Notes: generated by a model from the letters alone, not told the origin. Positions 39,672-49,812 are shown, numbered from the stretch's first letter. The stretch: 64,000 bases of DNA from Pseudomonadota bacterium (GCA_021851405.1 JAJZDW010000002.1:1382-65381), one strand, 5' to 3'. Numbers and translations are program-made.

Positions 39672-40864
39672 GCGGCCTCCTCGGCGCGCCGCCGGGCCGC
39701 CCCGCGGCTCTCGATCAGCGTCTCGTGATAGATGCGCAGCAGCAACCCGACCCACACCAGCGTCATGATCATGCTGGAGCGTCCGTAGCTCATCATCGGC
39801 AGGGTCAGTCCCTTGGTCGGCAGGACGCCCATGTTCACCCCGATGTTGATGAAGGTCTGCATGCCGAGCCACAGCCCGAAGCCCGCCGCGAGCAGCCGCT
39901 GGAACGTCAGACCGGCGCGCGCCGCCAGCGAGGCGATGTGGAAGGCGCGCCAGACCAGCCCGACGAACAGGCCGATCGTCAGCAGCACCCCGGCGAGACC
40001 GAGCTCCTCGGCGAGCACGGCGAAGAGGAAATCGGTATGCGCCTCGGGCAGGTAGAACAGCTTCTGCACGCTGTTGCCGAGCCCGACGCCGAACCACTTG
40101 CCGCGGCCGATCGCGATCAGCGACTGGGTGAGCTGAAAGCCGCTGCCGTAGGGCGAGGCCCAGGGGTTGATGAATCCCGTGATGCGCCGCAGCCGGTAGG
40201 CGGAGGTGACCGCGAGCACCCCGAAGGCGAGCGCGGCGACCAGCGTCAGCATCACCACGTAGCGCAGCCGCGCCCCGGCGAGGAACAGCATGCCGAAGCC
40301 GGCCGCGAACATCACCGTCGCGGCGCCGAAATCCGGCTCCCCGAGCAGCAGCGCGGCGATCAGGGCGAGCAGCGCGAGGGGCTTGACGAGTCCGGCGAAA
40401 CTCTCGCGCAGCTCGTCCTGGCGGCGCGCGGCGTAGCTGGCGATGTACACCAGCACCAGCACCCGGGCGAGCTCGGAGATCTGGAAGCTGAATCCGGCGA
40501 GGTGCAGCCAGCGCCGCCCGCCGTTGACGCGCAGCCCGAGCCCCGGCACCAACACCGCCAGCAGCAGCACGATGGCCGCGATCATCAGCCACGGCGAGAG
40601 CCGCTCGAGCCGCTCGCACTTGAAGGTGAACACGAAGACCCCGCCGGCCACACCGATCGCCACGGCGATCAGCTGGCGCTCGAGGAAGTAGAACGGCTGG
40701 CCGGTGTACTGCGCGGCGATCGAGATCGACGCCGAAGTCATCATGATCAGCCCGAAGAGCACAATGGCGAGCACCAGTGCGAGGGTGACCGTGTCGATGT
40801 AGATGACCCGGCCGCGTCCGCTCGAGCGCGCGAAGGACATCGGGCTGCGTTCCGCGGCGCTCAT
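39668..40864 (-). CDS. ftsW: Septal SEDS glycosyltransferase FtsW
   Basis: 398 residues with about ten membrane helices. SEDS family hallmarks: TSASISIAAQYTGQPFYFLERQL, GGRRWLHLAGFSFQISELA, LLGEPDFGAATVMF, GKWFGVGLGNSVQKLFYLPEAHTDFLFAVLAEELGL, and NMGVLPTKGLTLPMMSYGRSS. It polymerises glycan strands with FtsI at the septum. The ATG at 40864 overlaps the murD stop. Confidence 0.97.
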   Translation of the reverse strand: MSAAERSPMSFARSSGRGRVIYIDTVTLALVLAIVLFGLIMMTSASISIAAQYTGQPFYFLERQLIAVAIGVAGGVFVFTFKCERLERLSPWLMIAAIVLLLAVLVPGLGLRVNGGRRWLHLAGFSFQISELARVLVLVYIASYAARRQDELRESFAGLVKPLALLALIAALLLGEPDFGAATVMFAAGFGMLFLAGARLRYVVMLTLVAALAFGVLAVTSAYRLRRITGFINPWASPYGSGFQLTQSLIAIGRGKWFGVGLGNSVQKLFYLPEAHTDFLFAVLAEELGLAGVLLTIGLFVGLVWRAFHIASLAARAGLTFQRLLAAGFGLWLGMQTFINIGVNMGVLPTKGLTLPMMSYGRSSMIMTLVWVGLLLRIYHETLIESRGAARRRAEEAA

Positions 40865-42216
40865 GAGCCGAGCCCCTGCACGGCCGCGGCGAACGTCTCG
40901 CCGCGGTGCGCGTAATCCTGAAACATGTCGAGGCTGGCGCAGGCCGGGGACAGCAACACCGTGTCGCCCGCATGCGCGGCATGCGCCGCGGCACGCACCG
41001 CGGCGTCCATCGACTCGCAGGTCTCGAGCGCACACACGCCCTTAAGCGCGTGCGCCAGCCGCGGCGCATCCCGGCCGATCAGCACCACGTGGCGAGTCTT
41101 GCCCCGCAGCGCCGCGGCGAGCGGCGCGAAGTCCTGGTTCTTGCCCTCGCCGCCGGCGATCAGCACGAGCGGGCCGTCGAGTCCGCTCACCGCCGCCAGC
41201 GTCGCCCCCACGTTGGTGCCCTTGGAGTCGTTGATGTAGGTCACGCCCGCGACCTCGGCCACCCACTGCGAGCGGTGCGCAAGCCCCGGGAACTCGCGCA
41301 ATTCCTCCACCATGGCCGCCATCGGCAGCTCGAGCGCCTCGCCGAGCGCGAGCGCAGCGAGTGCGTTGGCGGCGTTGTGCAGGCCGCGCAGGCGCATCGA
41401 GGCGAGCGGCAACAGTGGCTCGCCGTGCCGTGCGAGCCAGCGGCCGCTGAGATCGAGCAGACCGTAGGTCGCCTGCGCCGCGCCGCTCACTGAAAAGCCG
41501 AGCGTGCGCTGCCCGGCGCGCGTCATGCGCCTCACGAGCGGATCATCCAGGTTGACCACTGCGCTGTCGCAGCGCTCGAAGATGCGCGCCTTGGAGAGCG
41601 CATACGCCTCGATCGAGGCGTAGCGGTCCAGGTGGTCCGCGCTCACGTTCAACACCGCGGCCGCCTTCAGATGCAGCGACTGCGTCGTGTCGAGCTGGAA
41701 GCTCGAGAGCTCGAGCACGTACAGCTCGGTGGGCCGGTCGGCCCGCTCGGCGGCCCCGAGCAGATCGAGCGCCGGCTCCCCGAGGTTGCCCCCGACGCGC
41801 ACCTGCACGCCGGCGCGCTGGGCCATGCGTCCGAGCAGCGTGGTCACGGTGCTCTTGCCGTTCGTGCCGGTGATGCCGGCCACGGGGGCCGCCGCGGCGC
41901 GCGCGAACAGCTCCACGTCACCGAAGACCTCGAGGCCGCGGCGGCGGGCCTCGAGAAAGAACGGCAGGTCGAGGGCGAGCCCCGGGGAGGCGACCACGCA
42001 GACCGCCTCATCGAGGAGCGCGACGTCGAGTCCGCCGGCGCGCACCTCGATGCGCGGATCGAGCGCACGCAGCGCCGTGAGGCCCGGCGGGGCGAGGCGC
42101 GTGTCCGTCACCGCGATGCGCCACCCATGGGTGCGCAGATACCGCGCGCACGACAGCCCGGTTCGCCCCAGGCCGGCGATGACGGCGGTCGCAGGTTTGT
42201 GGCGGCTCTCGCTCAT
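40861..42216 (-). CDS. murD: UDP-N-acetylmuramoyl-L-alanine-D-glutamate ligase
   Basis: 451 residues. N-terminal Rossmann [16 protein letters not shown]-loop [37 protein letters not shown]; ATPase part [15 protein letters not shown]-terminal [16 protein letters not shown] and [22 protein letters not shown]. It adds D-Glu to UDP-MurNAc-L-Ala. The start is in an ATGA overlap with mraY. Confidence 0.97.
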   Translation of the reverse strand: MSESRHKPATAVIAGLGRTGLSCARYLRTHGWRIAVTDTRLAPPGLTALRALDPRIEVRAGGLDVALLDEAVCVVASPGLALDLPFFLEARRRGLEVFGDVELFARAAAAPVAGITGTNGKSTVTTLLGRMAQRAGVQVRVGGNLGEPALDLLGAAERADRPTELYVLELSSFQLDTTQSLHLKAAAVLNVSADHLDRYASIEAYALSKARIFERCDSAVVNLDDPLVRRMTRAGQRTLGFSVSGAAQATYGLLDLSGRWLARHGEPLLPLASMRLRGLHNAANALAALALGEALELPMAAMVEELREFPGLAHRSQWVAEVAGVTYINDSKGTNVGATLAAVSGLDGPLVLIAGGEGKNQDFAPLAAALRGKTRHVVLIGRDAPRLAHALKGVCALETCESMDAAVRAAAHAAHAGDTVLLSPACASLDMFQDYAHRGETFAAAVQGLGS

Positions 42217-43298
42217 CTGAGTTTCAGCGTCGCCAGTCCGGCCAGCACGAGAATCAGCGAGATGATCCAGAAGCGCACGATGACCTTCGGCTCCGCCCAG
42301 CCCTTCAGTTCGAAGTGATGGTGCAGCGGAGCCATGCGGAAGATGCGCCGCCCGGTGAGCTTGAAGGAGGCGACCTGCAGGATCACCGAGGCGGTCTCGA
42401 GCACGAACACCCCGCCCATCACGAGGGCGACCAGTTCCTGGCGCACCATGACGGCGACCACCCCGAGCGCCGCACCGATCGCCAGCGCTCCGACATCGCC
42501 CATGAAGACCTGGGCCGGGTAGGCGTTGAACCAGAGAAACCCGAGCCCGGCGCCGGAGAGCGCCGAGCAGAAGATGAGCAGCTCGCCGGCCCCCGGGATC
42601 ATCGGAATCTCGAGGTAATGGGCGAACACGGCGTTGCCGCTCGCGTACGCGAAGATGCCGAGCGCGGCGGACACCAGCGCCGCCGGCATGATGGCGAGGC
42701 CATCGAGTCCGTCGGTCAGGTTGACCGCATTGCTCATGCCGACGGTCATGAGGTAGGCGATGGTGATGAACACCGCCGCGGGCAGGGGCTCGGCGAAAGA
42801 TTTCACGAACGGCAGGTACAGCGTCCGCTCGGCCGGCACTCTGGCCGTGTAATAGAGGATCGCGGCAATCGCCAGCCCGAAGATCGACTGGAAGAGGTAC
42901 TTCCAGCGTGCCGGCAGGCCGCGCGCATTGCGCACGACGAGCTTCAGGTAATCGTCGAGGAAGCCGATCAGTCCGAACGCGAACGTCACGGCGAGCACCA
43001 GCCAGATCTGCCGGCTCTCCAACTGCGCCCACATCAGCGTGCTCACCAGCGTCGTGACCAGAATGAGCGTGCCGCCCATGGTCGGGGTGCCGGCCTTGGG
43101 CAGATGGCTCTGCGGTCCGTCGTCGCGCACCACCTGACCGATCTGATACCGCGAGAGTCGCTGGATCATCCCCGGACCGACCAGCAGCGAGATCACCAGC
43201 GAGGAGCCCATCGCCAGGATGGCCCTGAACGTCAGGTACGAGAAGACGTTGAATCCCGAGTACCAGGAGACCAGTCGGTTGGCGAGCCAGTACAGCAT
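42213..43298 (-). CDS. mraY: Phospho-N-acetylmuramoyl-pentapeptide transferase (lipid I synthase)
   Basis: 361 residues with ten predicted membrane helices. Family signatures: [16 protein letters not shown] at the start, KAGTPTMGG, the Asp pair in [31 protein letters not shown], and [14 protein letters not shown], with the HHHFELKGW loop near the end. It abuts murF with no spacer. Confidence 0.98.
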   Translation of the reverse strand: MLYWLANRLVSWYSGFNVFSYLTFRAILAMGSSLVISLLVGPGMIQRLSRYQIGQVVRDDGPQSHLPKAGTPTMGGTLILVTTLVSTLMWAQLESRQIWLVLAVTFAFGLIGFLDDYLKLVVRNARGLPARWKYLFQSIFGLAIAAILYYTARVPAERTLYLPFVKSFAEPLPAAVFITIAYLMTVGMSNAVNLTDGLDGLAIMPAALVSAALGIFAYASGNAVFAHYLEIPMIPGAGELLIFCSALSGAGLGFLWFNAYPAQVFMGDVGALAIGAALGVVAVMVRQELVALVMGGVFVLETASVILQVASFKLTGRRIFRMAPLHHHFELKGWAEPKVIVRFWIISLILVLAGLATLKLR

Positions 43299-44681
43299 TC
43301 AGTGCGCCTCCGGGGGTGCGTCGGCGATCAACGCCGCGACCACCCGCTCGAGCCTGTTGATCCGCGAACCCTTCACCAGCACCGACACCCCGGCACCGGC
43401 CTCGGTGAGCGCTGCACGCAGCGCCTCGGTGAGCCCCTCGCCGTCGGGGAACCAGCGCGCCCCGGCGCCGAAGCGCTCCACGGCGAGCGCCGCGAGCGGG
43501 CCGGTCGCGTAGAGCCGCTCGATGCTCTGTTCGCGCGCGAACTCGCCGATCTGCTGGTGTGCGCTCGGGGCGTACTCCCCGAGCTCGGCCATGTCCCCGA
43601 GCACCAGCCAACGGCGCCCGGCGAGCGAGGCGAGCACCTCGATGCCGGAGCGGACCGAGCTGGGGTTGGCGTTGTAGGAGTCATCGATGAGCCAGGCGCC
43701 GCCCGGGGTCTGCTTCAGCTGCAACCGACCGGGCACGGGGCGCACCGCGGCCAGACCCGCCGCAATGTCCTCAAGCGACGCACCGGCGCTGGCGGCGCTG
43801 GCGGCCGCCGCCAGCGCATTCGCCACGTTGTGCCGCCCCCCCACGTGCAGCTCGATCGCAGTGCGCCCGAGCGGGCACTCGAGCGTGAAGCGGGTGAGGA
43901 ACCCCGCGGCGCTCAACGTCGCCGCGAGGTCCGTGGCGCGGTAATCGGCCGCGGCCGCAAACCCGAACGTCACGACTCGGGCGCGCGTCAGGTCACGCCA
44001 GAGCGCGAAGAACGGATCGTCGGCATTGAGCACTGCGGTGGCCTCGGGGGCGAGCCCGACGACCATCTCGCCCTCGGCGTGTGCCACGCCCTCGAGGCTG
44101 CCGAATCCCTCCAGATGCTCCGCGCCCGCATTGGTGATGAGCCCGACGGTCGGCCGAGCGAGACGCACCAGATCGGCCACCTCGCCGGCCCGGTTTGCGC
44201 CCATCTCGATGACCGCCGAGCGGTGCGCGCGCTCCAGGCGCAGCAGCGTCAGGGGCACGCCGATGTGATTGTTCAGATTGCCGCGCGTCGCCAGGCACTG
44301 CCCGGCGCGGCCGAGGATGGCCGCGGTCATCTCCTTGGTGGTGGTCTTGCCGTTGCTGCCCGCAACCCCGACCACCGGGATCGCGCACGCCTCGCGCCAC
44401 GCCCGCCCGGCCCGCTGCAGGGCGAGCAACGCATCCTCGACCACGATCTGCGCGATCTCGAGGGGCTGCGCACGTTCGAGCAGCGCCCCGGCGGCGCCTC
44501 GCTCGAGCGCCGCTCCGACGAACTCCGTGCCGTCGAACCGCGGCCCGCGCAGCGCGACGAACACGTCGCCGGCCTTGAGCGTGCGCGTGTCGATGGACAC
44601 CTCAGCGAACGGACGGTCCGCACCGTGCAGCGGCGCGCCGCAGGCCCGTGCCAACTCACTCAGGGTGCGCTCGAGCGTCAT
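43299..44681 (-). CDS. murF: UDP-MurNAc-tripeptide-D-alanyl-D-alanine ligase
   Basis: 460 residues. N-terminal domain VSIDTRTLKAGDVFVALRGPRFDG; P-loop VAGSNGKTTTKEM; NLNNHIGVPLTLL; EMGANRAGEVADL; C-terminal LIDDSYNANPSSVRSGIEVLA and VLGDMAELGE. It adds D-Ala-D-Ala made by DdlB. The longer frame that appears to fuse it with the murE region is an out-of-frame shadow; the ATG at 44681 overlaps the murE stop. Confidence 0.97.
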   Translation of the reverse strand: MTLERTLSELARACGAPLHGADRPFAEVSIDTRTLKAGDVFVALRGPRFDGTEFVGAALERGAAGALLERAQPLEIAQIVVEDALLALQRAGRAWREACAIPVVGVAGSNGKTTTKEMTAAILGRAGQCLATRGNLNNHIGVPLTLLRLERAHRSAVIEMGANRAGEVADLVRLARPTVGLITNAGAEHLEGFGSLEGVAHAEGEMVVGLAPEATAVLNADDPFFALWRDLTRARVVTFGFAAAADYRATDLAATLSAAGFLTRFTLECPLGRTAIELHVGGRHNVANALAAAASAASAGASLEDIAAGLAAVRPVPGRLQLKQTPGGAWLIDDSYNANPSSVRSGIEVLASLAGRRWLVLGDMAELGEYAPSAHQQIGEFAREQSIERLYATGPLAALAVERFGAGARWFPDGEGLTEALRAALTEAGAGVSVLVKGSRINRLERVVAALIADAPPEAH

Positions 44682-46189
44682 GCGTCCTCCGCGGTCAGCC
44701 CCAGCACCGCGCGCACCACGGCCTGATCGCTGAAGGGCCGCGGCTCGGCCCCATAGGTCTGATACGTCTCGTGCCCCTTCCCGGCGATCAGCACGACATC
44801 CTCCGCGCCGCTCACCTGCAACGCGGCGCGGATCGCGCCGGCGCGGTCGTGCTCGATGCGCGCCGGGTGCGGTGCGATGCCCTGGAGGATCTGCGCGGTG
44901 ATGTGCTGTGGCGCTTCGGTGCGCGGATTGTCGTCGGTGAGAATGATCTCGTCGGCGAGTTCGGCGGCAATGCGGCCCATCATCGGCCGCTTGCCGCGGT
45001 CGCGATCCCCACCGCAGCCAAACACCACGCGCAGCCGCCCGCGGCAGTGCCGGCGGGCGTTCTCGAGCGCCTTGGCGAGCGCATCGGGGGTATGAGCGTA
45101 ATCGACGATGACGAGCGGCTGGCCGGCCTGTCCGCCGAAGGCCTCCATCCGCCCCGGCGCCGCCCCGCAGTGCGGCAGCGCCGCGAGCGCCGCGGCGAGC
45201 GGCACCTCGGCGCCGAGCAGCACCGCGAGCACCGTCAGCACGTTGTCGACGTTGAAATCCCCAATCAGCGGCACCTCGAGTGCCCCGCTGCCCCAGCTCG
45301 AGTCCACCGCGATCCGCAGACCGATGCCGTGCGCGTCGGCCGCCGCGGCGCGCACGAAACGCGCGCCGGCGGGAATCGGGGCGCTGCGTGCCGTGACGAT
45401 CAGCGCACCCGGGTCCGCGCGCGCCGCGAGCCGAGCGCCGAACGGATCCTCCAGGTTGATGACTCGGTTGACCAGCGTGTCGAGTTCGAACAGCCGCGCC
45501 TTGGCGCGCCCATAGGCCTCGAGCGTGCCGTGGTAGTCGAGGTGATCGCGGGTGAGATTGGTGAAGGCCGCGGTGTGCACACGCACGGCGCCGATGCGCT
45601 GCTGATCGAGAGCGTGCGAGGACACCTCCATCCCGACCCAGCGCGCCCCGAGCGCGCGCACCTCGGCGAGCTGGCGGTGCACGGTGACGGCGTCGGCCGT
45701 GGTGTGCGCCGAGTGCTGTAGCGCGCCGGTTCGGCCGTAGCCGAGGGTGCCGAGGTACGCGGCGCTGCGACCGCTGTGCTCGAACGCCTGCGCGAGCAGC
45801 CAGGCGCAGGTGGTCTTGCCGTTGGTGCCGGTGATCGCAGCGATGCCCAGGGCGCGCGAGGGCTCGGCGAAGAACCGGTCGGCGATGAGGCCGGCGCGCG
45901 CCGAGAGCTGCGGCACGGCGGCGAAGAACGTCGGCGCGGACAGCGCCGCGGGCACCTCGGCCGGCGGTTCGTAGAGCACGGCCACCGCACCGCGTGCGAG
46001 CGCCTCGGCGGCAAAGGCGAGCCCATGCTGCATACGGCCTCGGCAGGCGAGAAACAGCGCTCCGGGGGTGACCGCGCGACTGTCGAGCGTCACGTCCGTG
46101 ACGCGCAGGCCCGCGGGCGCCTGGACGAGGCCGCCGAGCAGTTCGGCGAGCTCGCATCCCGGAGTGTTGCGATGCGGTGCGGCGCTCAT
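44678..46189 (-). CDS. murE: UDP-MurNAc-L-Ala-D-Glu-2,6-diaminopimelate ligase
   Basis: 503 residues. DSRAVTPGALFLACRG; P-loop ITGTNGKTTCAWLL; EVSSHALDQQRI; NLTRDHLDYHGT; C-terminal VDYAHTPDALAKALE and TDDNPRTEAPQHI. The DNPR motif marks enzymes that add meso-diaminopimelate rather than Lys, so the wall is of the Gram-negative DAP type. Start in an ATGA overlap with ftsI. Confidence 0.97.
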   Translation of the reverse strand: MSAAPHRNTPGCELAELLGGLVQAPAGLRVTDVTLDSRAVTPGALFLACRGRMQHGLAFAAEALARGAVAVLYEPPAEVPAALSAPTFFAAVPQLSARAGLIADRFFAEPSRALGIAAITGTNGKTTCAWLLAQAFEHSGRSAAYLGTLGYGRTGALQHSAHTTADAVTVHRQLAEVRALGARWVGMEVSSHALDQQRIGAVRVHTAAFTNLTRDHLDYHGTLEAYGRAKARLFELDTLVNRVINLEDPFGARLAARADPGALIVTARSAPIPAGARFVRAAAADAHGIGLRIAVDSSWGSGALEVPLIGDFNVDNVLTVLAVLLGAEVPLAAALAALPHCGAAPGRMEAFGGQAGQPLVIVDYAHTPDALAKALENARRHCRGRLRVVFGCGGDRDRGKRPMMGRIAAELADEIILTDDNPRTEAPQHITAQILQGIAPHPARIEHDRAGAIRAALQVSGAEDVVLIAGKGHETYQTYGAEPRPFSDQAVVRAVLGLTAEDA

Positions 46190-47904
46190 TGCAGCGAGGC
46201 CACCTGCAGAGTTTGGGCGGCCGGCAGCGGCTTGTCGGGCGCCACGCCCATCAGGCGCAGCGCCTGGCCGATTACCTTGGCGAACACCGGCGCGGACACA
46301 TCACCGCCGTAATACAGGCCGGCGCGCGGGTCGCGCAGCACCACCACCGCGGCGAGGCGCGGCGCGGTGGAGGGCGCGACGCCCGCAAACACGGCGTTGA
46401 AGTGGTGCTCCCGATAGCTGCCGTCCTCAGCCTCCCAGGACGTACCCGTCTTGCCCGCCACGGTGTAGCCGGGGATGTTCCCCGAGGGCGCCGTGCCGCC
46501 CGGACGGACCACGCCGCGCATCAGCTGCAGCAGTTCGCGGCAGAGCTTCGCCGGCACGATGCGCCGGCCTCGCGGCGGGCCGTTGACGCGCAGGAAGGAG
46601 ATCGGCCGCTCGATGCCGAGCGCCCCGAGCGTGGCGTAGGCATGCGCGAGCTGCAGCGCGGTGACGGACAGCCCGTAGCCGTGCGACATGGTCACGATAC
46701 GGATCGGGTGCCAGTCCCGGTACGGCAGCAGCACCCCGGGGGATTCCCCCGGGTAGTCCCCGGCGACGTTCTGGCCGATGCCGAAACGATGCAGGGTCCG
46801 CCAGATCAGCGAGGGCGGCAGTGACAGAGAGATGTGCGCCATTCCGACGTTGGAGCTCTTGGCGAGCACCGTGTAGATGCCGATCCGCCCGAGATCGGTC
46901 TCGTCGCGAAAGACGTGTCCGTCGACCTTGATGTACCCCGGGGAGGTATTGATGATGCTGCGGCGGTTGTACTGGCCGCTCATCAGGGCCGCGGCGATGA
47001 AGAACGGCTTGATCGAGGAGCCCGGCTCGAGCGTGTCGGTGATGGCGCGGTTGCGGTAGCGCTGCGGCAGCAGCTGCGAGCGGTCGTTGGGGTTGAACGC
47101 GGGCTGATTGACCATGGCGAGCACCTCGCCGGTGTCGACGTCGATCACCACCATGCTGCCCGAGCTCGCCCGCTGCGCCTCGACCTGCGCCTTGAGCGCC
47201 CGGTAGGCGAGGTACTGGATGCGCATGTCGATCGAGAGCACCAGATTGTGCCCGGGACGCGCCGGCCGGATGCTGTCGACGTCCTGCACGATGCGCCCGT
47301 AGCGATCCTCGATGACGCGCTTCTCGCCATCGATCCCGGTCAGCCAGGAGTTGTACTCGAGCTCAAGACCGTCCTGGCCCTGATCGTTGATGTTGGTGAA
47401 CCCAATCAGCTGCCCGGTCACCTCGCCCGCCGGGTAGTAGCGGCGGTATTCGCGCGCCAGATAGACCCCGGGGATGCCGAGGGCCTTGATGGCCAGGGCG
47501 CGCGGCGGCGGCAGCTGGCGCGCGACGTAGAGAAAGTCGAGACTGAGGTTGCTGCTGATGTCGTGCAGCACGGTCGCGGAGTTCAAGCCGAGCGCGCGCG
47601 CCAGCCGGGTCACCCGCGCCGGGTTCTGCATGATCTGCTTCGGGTTGACCCACACCGAGTCCACCGGCGTACTCACCGCGAGCGGCTCGCCGTAGCGATC
47701 GGTGATGACGCCGCGATGCGCCGGGATGGTGACGATGCGCGTGAAGCGCGCGTTGCCCTGGCCGGAGAGAAAGGTGTATTCGACCAGCTGCAGGTCGACC
47801 GCGCGGGCCACCAGCACGGCGCCGAGCACGCCCAGCACGCCGAGCAGGAACAGACCCCGCCAGCGGTACAGCGGCGTCTGCGGACGGGTCCGCCGAGCCT
47901 TCAT
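46186..47904 (-). CDS. ftsI: Septal transpeptidase FtsI (PBP3)
   Basis: 572 residues. One N-terminal membrane helix after a basic tail (MKARRTRPQ...), a pedestal domain with HRGVITDRYGEPLAVSTP, and the class B transpeptidase domain with catalytic SxxK in EPGSSIKPF (about 294-300), the SxN triad KSSN and KTGT in VAGKTGTSW. It cross-links septal peptidoglycan with FtsW. The ATG at 47904 overlaps the ftsL stop; the in-frame extension to 48138 runs through ftsL and is not coding. Confidence 0.97.
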   Translation of the reverse strand: MKARRTRPQTPLYRWRGLFLLGVLGVLGAVLVARAVDLQLVEYTFLSGQGNARFTRIVTIPAHRGVITDRYGEPLAVSTPVDSVWVNPKQIMQNPARVTRLARALGLNSATVLHDISSNLSLDFLYVARQLPPPRALAIKALGIPGVYLAREYRRYYPAGEVTGQLIGFTNINDQGQDGLELEYNSWLTGIDGEKRVIEDRYGRIVQDVDSIRPARPGHNLVLSIDMRIQYLAYRALKAQVEAQRASSGSMVVIDVDTGEVLAMVNQPAFNPNDRSQLLPQRYRNRAITDTLEPGSSIKPFFIAAALMSGQYNRRSIINTSPGYIKVDGHVFRDETDLGRIGIYTVLAKSSNVGMAHISLSLPPSLIWRTLHRFGIGQNVAGDYPGESPGVLLPYRDWHPIRIVTMSHGYGLSVTALQLAHAYATLGALGIERPISFLRVNGPPRGRRIVPAKLCRELLQLMRGVVRPGGTAPSGNIPGYTVAGKTGTSWEAEDGSYREHHFNAVFAGVAPSTAPRLAAVVVLRDPRAGLYYGGDVSAPVFAKVIGQALRLMGVAPDKPLPAAQTLQVASLQ

Positions 47905-48182
47905 GGGCGCACCACCACGATGTTCTGCGGGGCAGGCATCTTCATGTGCAACTTGGTCTGCGCCACGCTCTCGACCAGCGCGTGCGTCGACCAGGCGCTC
48001 TGCTCGAGCTGCAACTGGCCCCACTGAATGTCCAGGTTGTCGCGCTGGCGGCTGAGCTGCTCCAAGTGGATGAACAGCGCGCGCGCACGGTAGCGGCAAT
48101 ACACGGCGCCGACCCCGGAGGCGAGCACCGCGACCCACAGCGCGGCCAGGACCAACGCGAACGTGGTGCGCCGCGCCGTCAT
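47901..48182 (-). CDS. ftsL: Cell division protein FtsL
   Basis: 93 residues. A single membrane helix (ALVLAALWVAVLASGVGAVY) is followed by a leucine-zipper-like coiled coil (LEQLSRQRDNLDIQWGQLQLEQ) and ends in KLHMKMPAPQNIVVV, the typical FtsL end. It pairs with FtsB to activate FtsW/FtsI. ATGA overlaps with rsmH and ftsI. Confidence 0.93.
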   Translation of the reverse strand: MTARRTTFALVLAALWVAVLASGVGAVYCRYRARALFIHLEQLSRQRDNLDIQWGQLQLEQSAWSTHALVESVAQTKLHMKMPAPQNIVVVRP

Positions 48183-49105
48183 GCGAGTTTCTCCGCGACG
48201 CGCAGCAACGCGCTGCGGGCTCGCGGGTTGTGCTCGATCTCCGCCGGCTGCGGCCGGACCTTGCGCCCGATGCGGCGCAGCCGCGGGGCGAACTCGACCG
48301 GCAGGGCGGGCAGATCGGCGAGCGCCGGGTCGGGGCGCGAGTGGCGCTCGATGAATCGTTTGACCAGGCGGTCCTCGAGGGAATGGAAGCTGATCACCGC
48401 CAGACGCCCCCCCGGGGCGAGCACTTCGAGCGCCGTCTCGAGGCCGCGCGCGATCTGGCCGAGCTCATCATTGATGTACATGCGCAGGGCCTGGAACGTG
48501 CGCGTCGCCGGATGCTTGCCGGGCTCGCGGGTGCGCACGGCGCGGGCGACGATCTCGGCCAGCTGTGCGGTGCGCTCGATCGGTTCGCGCTCGCGCGAGG
48601 CGACGATCGCCTGCGCGACCCGGCGCGCAAACCGCTCTTCGCCGAGGGTCGCGATCACTTCCAGTATCTCGTCAACGCCCGCGCGCGCGAGCCATGCGGA
48701 CACCGCTTCCCCACGCGTCGGATCCATACGCATATCGAGAGGGCCGTCGGCGCGAAAGCTGAACCCGCGCGCCGCTTCGTCAAGCTGCGGCGAAGACACC
48801 CCGAGATCGAACAGGATGCCGCGGCATGGGCGGCCGTGCGCGTGGGCCGGCACGAGTGCCGCAAGTTCGGCGAACGATGCGTGCTCCAGTGTGAGGCGGT
48901 CCTCGAGCGCGAAGGACGCCCGGCCCGCGGCGATGGCCGCCGGGTCCCGATCGATCGCGAGCACGCGGCCTTCTCGACCCAGGGCCTGGAGTAGGAGTGC
49001 TGTATGACCGCCTCGCCCGAACGTCGCATCGACATAGTAGCCGTCCGCCTCGGGAGCCAACGCCGCGATCGCCTCGGTGGCCAGCACCGCAACGTGCTCA
49101 ACCAC
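48179..49105 (-). CDS. rsmH: 16S rRNA (cytosine1402-N4)-methyltransferase RsmH
   Basis: 308 residues. SAM-binding motif YYVDATFGRGGHTALLL, then GILFDLGVSSPQLDEAARGFSF, MRMDPTRGEAVSAWL, and the C-terminal FHSLEDRLVKRFI. It starts with GTG at 49105 without a visible Shine-Dalgarno sequence. A short ORF (ATG at 49150, 16 codons) ends across this start and might couple translation. Unusually, 234 bases separate it from mraZ. Confidence 0.96.
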   Translation of the reverse strand: MVEHVAVLATEAIAALAPEADGYYVDATFGRGGHTALLLQALGREGRVLAIDRDPAAIAAGRASFALEDRLTLEHASFAELAALVPAHAHGRPCRGILFDLGVSSPQLDEAARGFSFRADGPLDMRMDPTRGEAVSAWLARAGVDEILEVIATLGEERFARRVAQAIVASREREPIERTAQLAEIVARAVRTREPGKHPATRTFQALRMYINDELGQIARGLETALEVLAPGGRLAVISFHSLEDRLVKRFIERHSRPDPALADLPALPVEFAPRLRRIGRKVRPQPAEIEHNPRARSALLRVAEKLA

Positions 49106-49339
49106 GTTCGAAGCGGCCGCGAACGACCCCCCGCAGTGCTCTACTCATGGGCCGTGCCCAGCTCTCGAATCTCGAATAACCCACGCGCCCGCTCCACAGC
49201 GCGGTCCGCGCCCCCGGCCGTTCCGACCCCAGGATCTGCGCCGCTGCCGCGTGCCGCGCCGACCCGATTCCGTTGCACCCCACCACCGTGCGCATCCCTT
49301 CGCCCTCGTCTCTGCAGCCGGCACCGCGGACGCGGCGCC

Positions 49340-49792
49340 TCACAGCGACAACGAGTCGAGCTCCGAGGGCAGGTCCGTGGCGGCCTCTTCCGTCTTCAGC
49401 CACTCATCGAGCCGCTCGCCCCAGCGCGACTCGTTCCACAACTCGAACCGGTTGCCCTGCCCGATCAGCATCCCGATGCGCTCGAGGCCGGCGAACTCGC
49501 GCAGCTCCGGCGGCAGCAGGATCCGTCCATGCCCGTCGAGCTCCAGATCGGTCGCATGGCCCACCATCAGCCGCTGCAGGCGTCGCGCCTGCGCGTGCAA
49601 CGTCGGTAAGCTCATCAGCTTCGACTCGATGAGATCCCATTCCGGTAGTGGATAAATCAACAGGCAGCGATCCCGGTCCACGGTGACCACCAGTTTTCCC
49701 TGGGCGCGTTCGGTGATCTGCTCCCGATAACGGGTGGGCATGACCATCCGGCCTTTGTCGTCCAGGGTGATTTTTGTGGCGCCGCGAAACAT
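49340..49792 (-). CDS. mraZ: Transcriptional regulator MraZ
   Basis: 150 residues made of two AbrB-like halves, each with the DxxxR motif (DDKGRMVMP and DGHGRILLP). MraZ represses its own dcw promoter by binding TGGGN repeats. The ATG at 49792 (MFRGATKITLDDKG) is the family start; the GTG at 49828 is rejected because it lies within the operator repeats. First gene of the cluster. Confidence 0.96.
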   Translation of the reverse strand: MFRGATKITLDDKGRMVMPTRYREQITERAQGKLVVTVDRDRCLLIYPLPEWDLIESKLMSLPTLHAQARRLQRLMVGHATDLELDGHGRILLPPELREFAGLERIGMLIGQGNRFELWNESRWGERLDEWLKTEEAATDLPSELDSLSL

Positions 49793-49812
49793 GGATTCCG
49801 AGCGAGGACTTA

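Noticed and set aside
38586-41069. Apparent 827-residue fusion ending in MurG
   Set aside because: The upstream part is ftsW read out of frame; MurG has its own ATG with the standard overlap.
40861-43611. Apparent 916-residue fusion ending in MurD
   Set aside because: The upstream part is mraY read out of frame.
42315-44726. 803-residue open frame opposite mraY and murF
   Set aside because: Antisense shadow rich in Arg, Gly, His and Glu; spans two real genes.
43299-46157. Apparent 952-residue fusion ending in MurF
   Set aside because: The upstream part is murE out of frame; both genes are separately complete.
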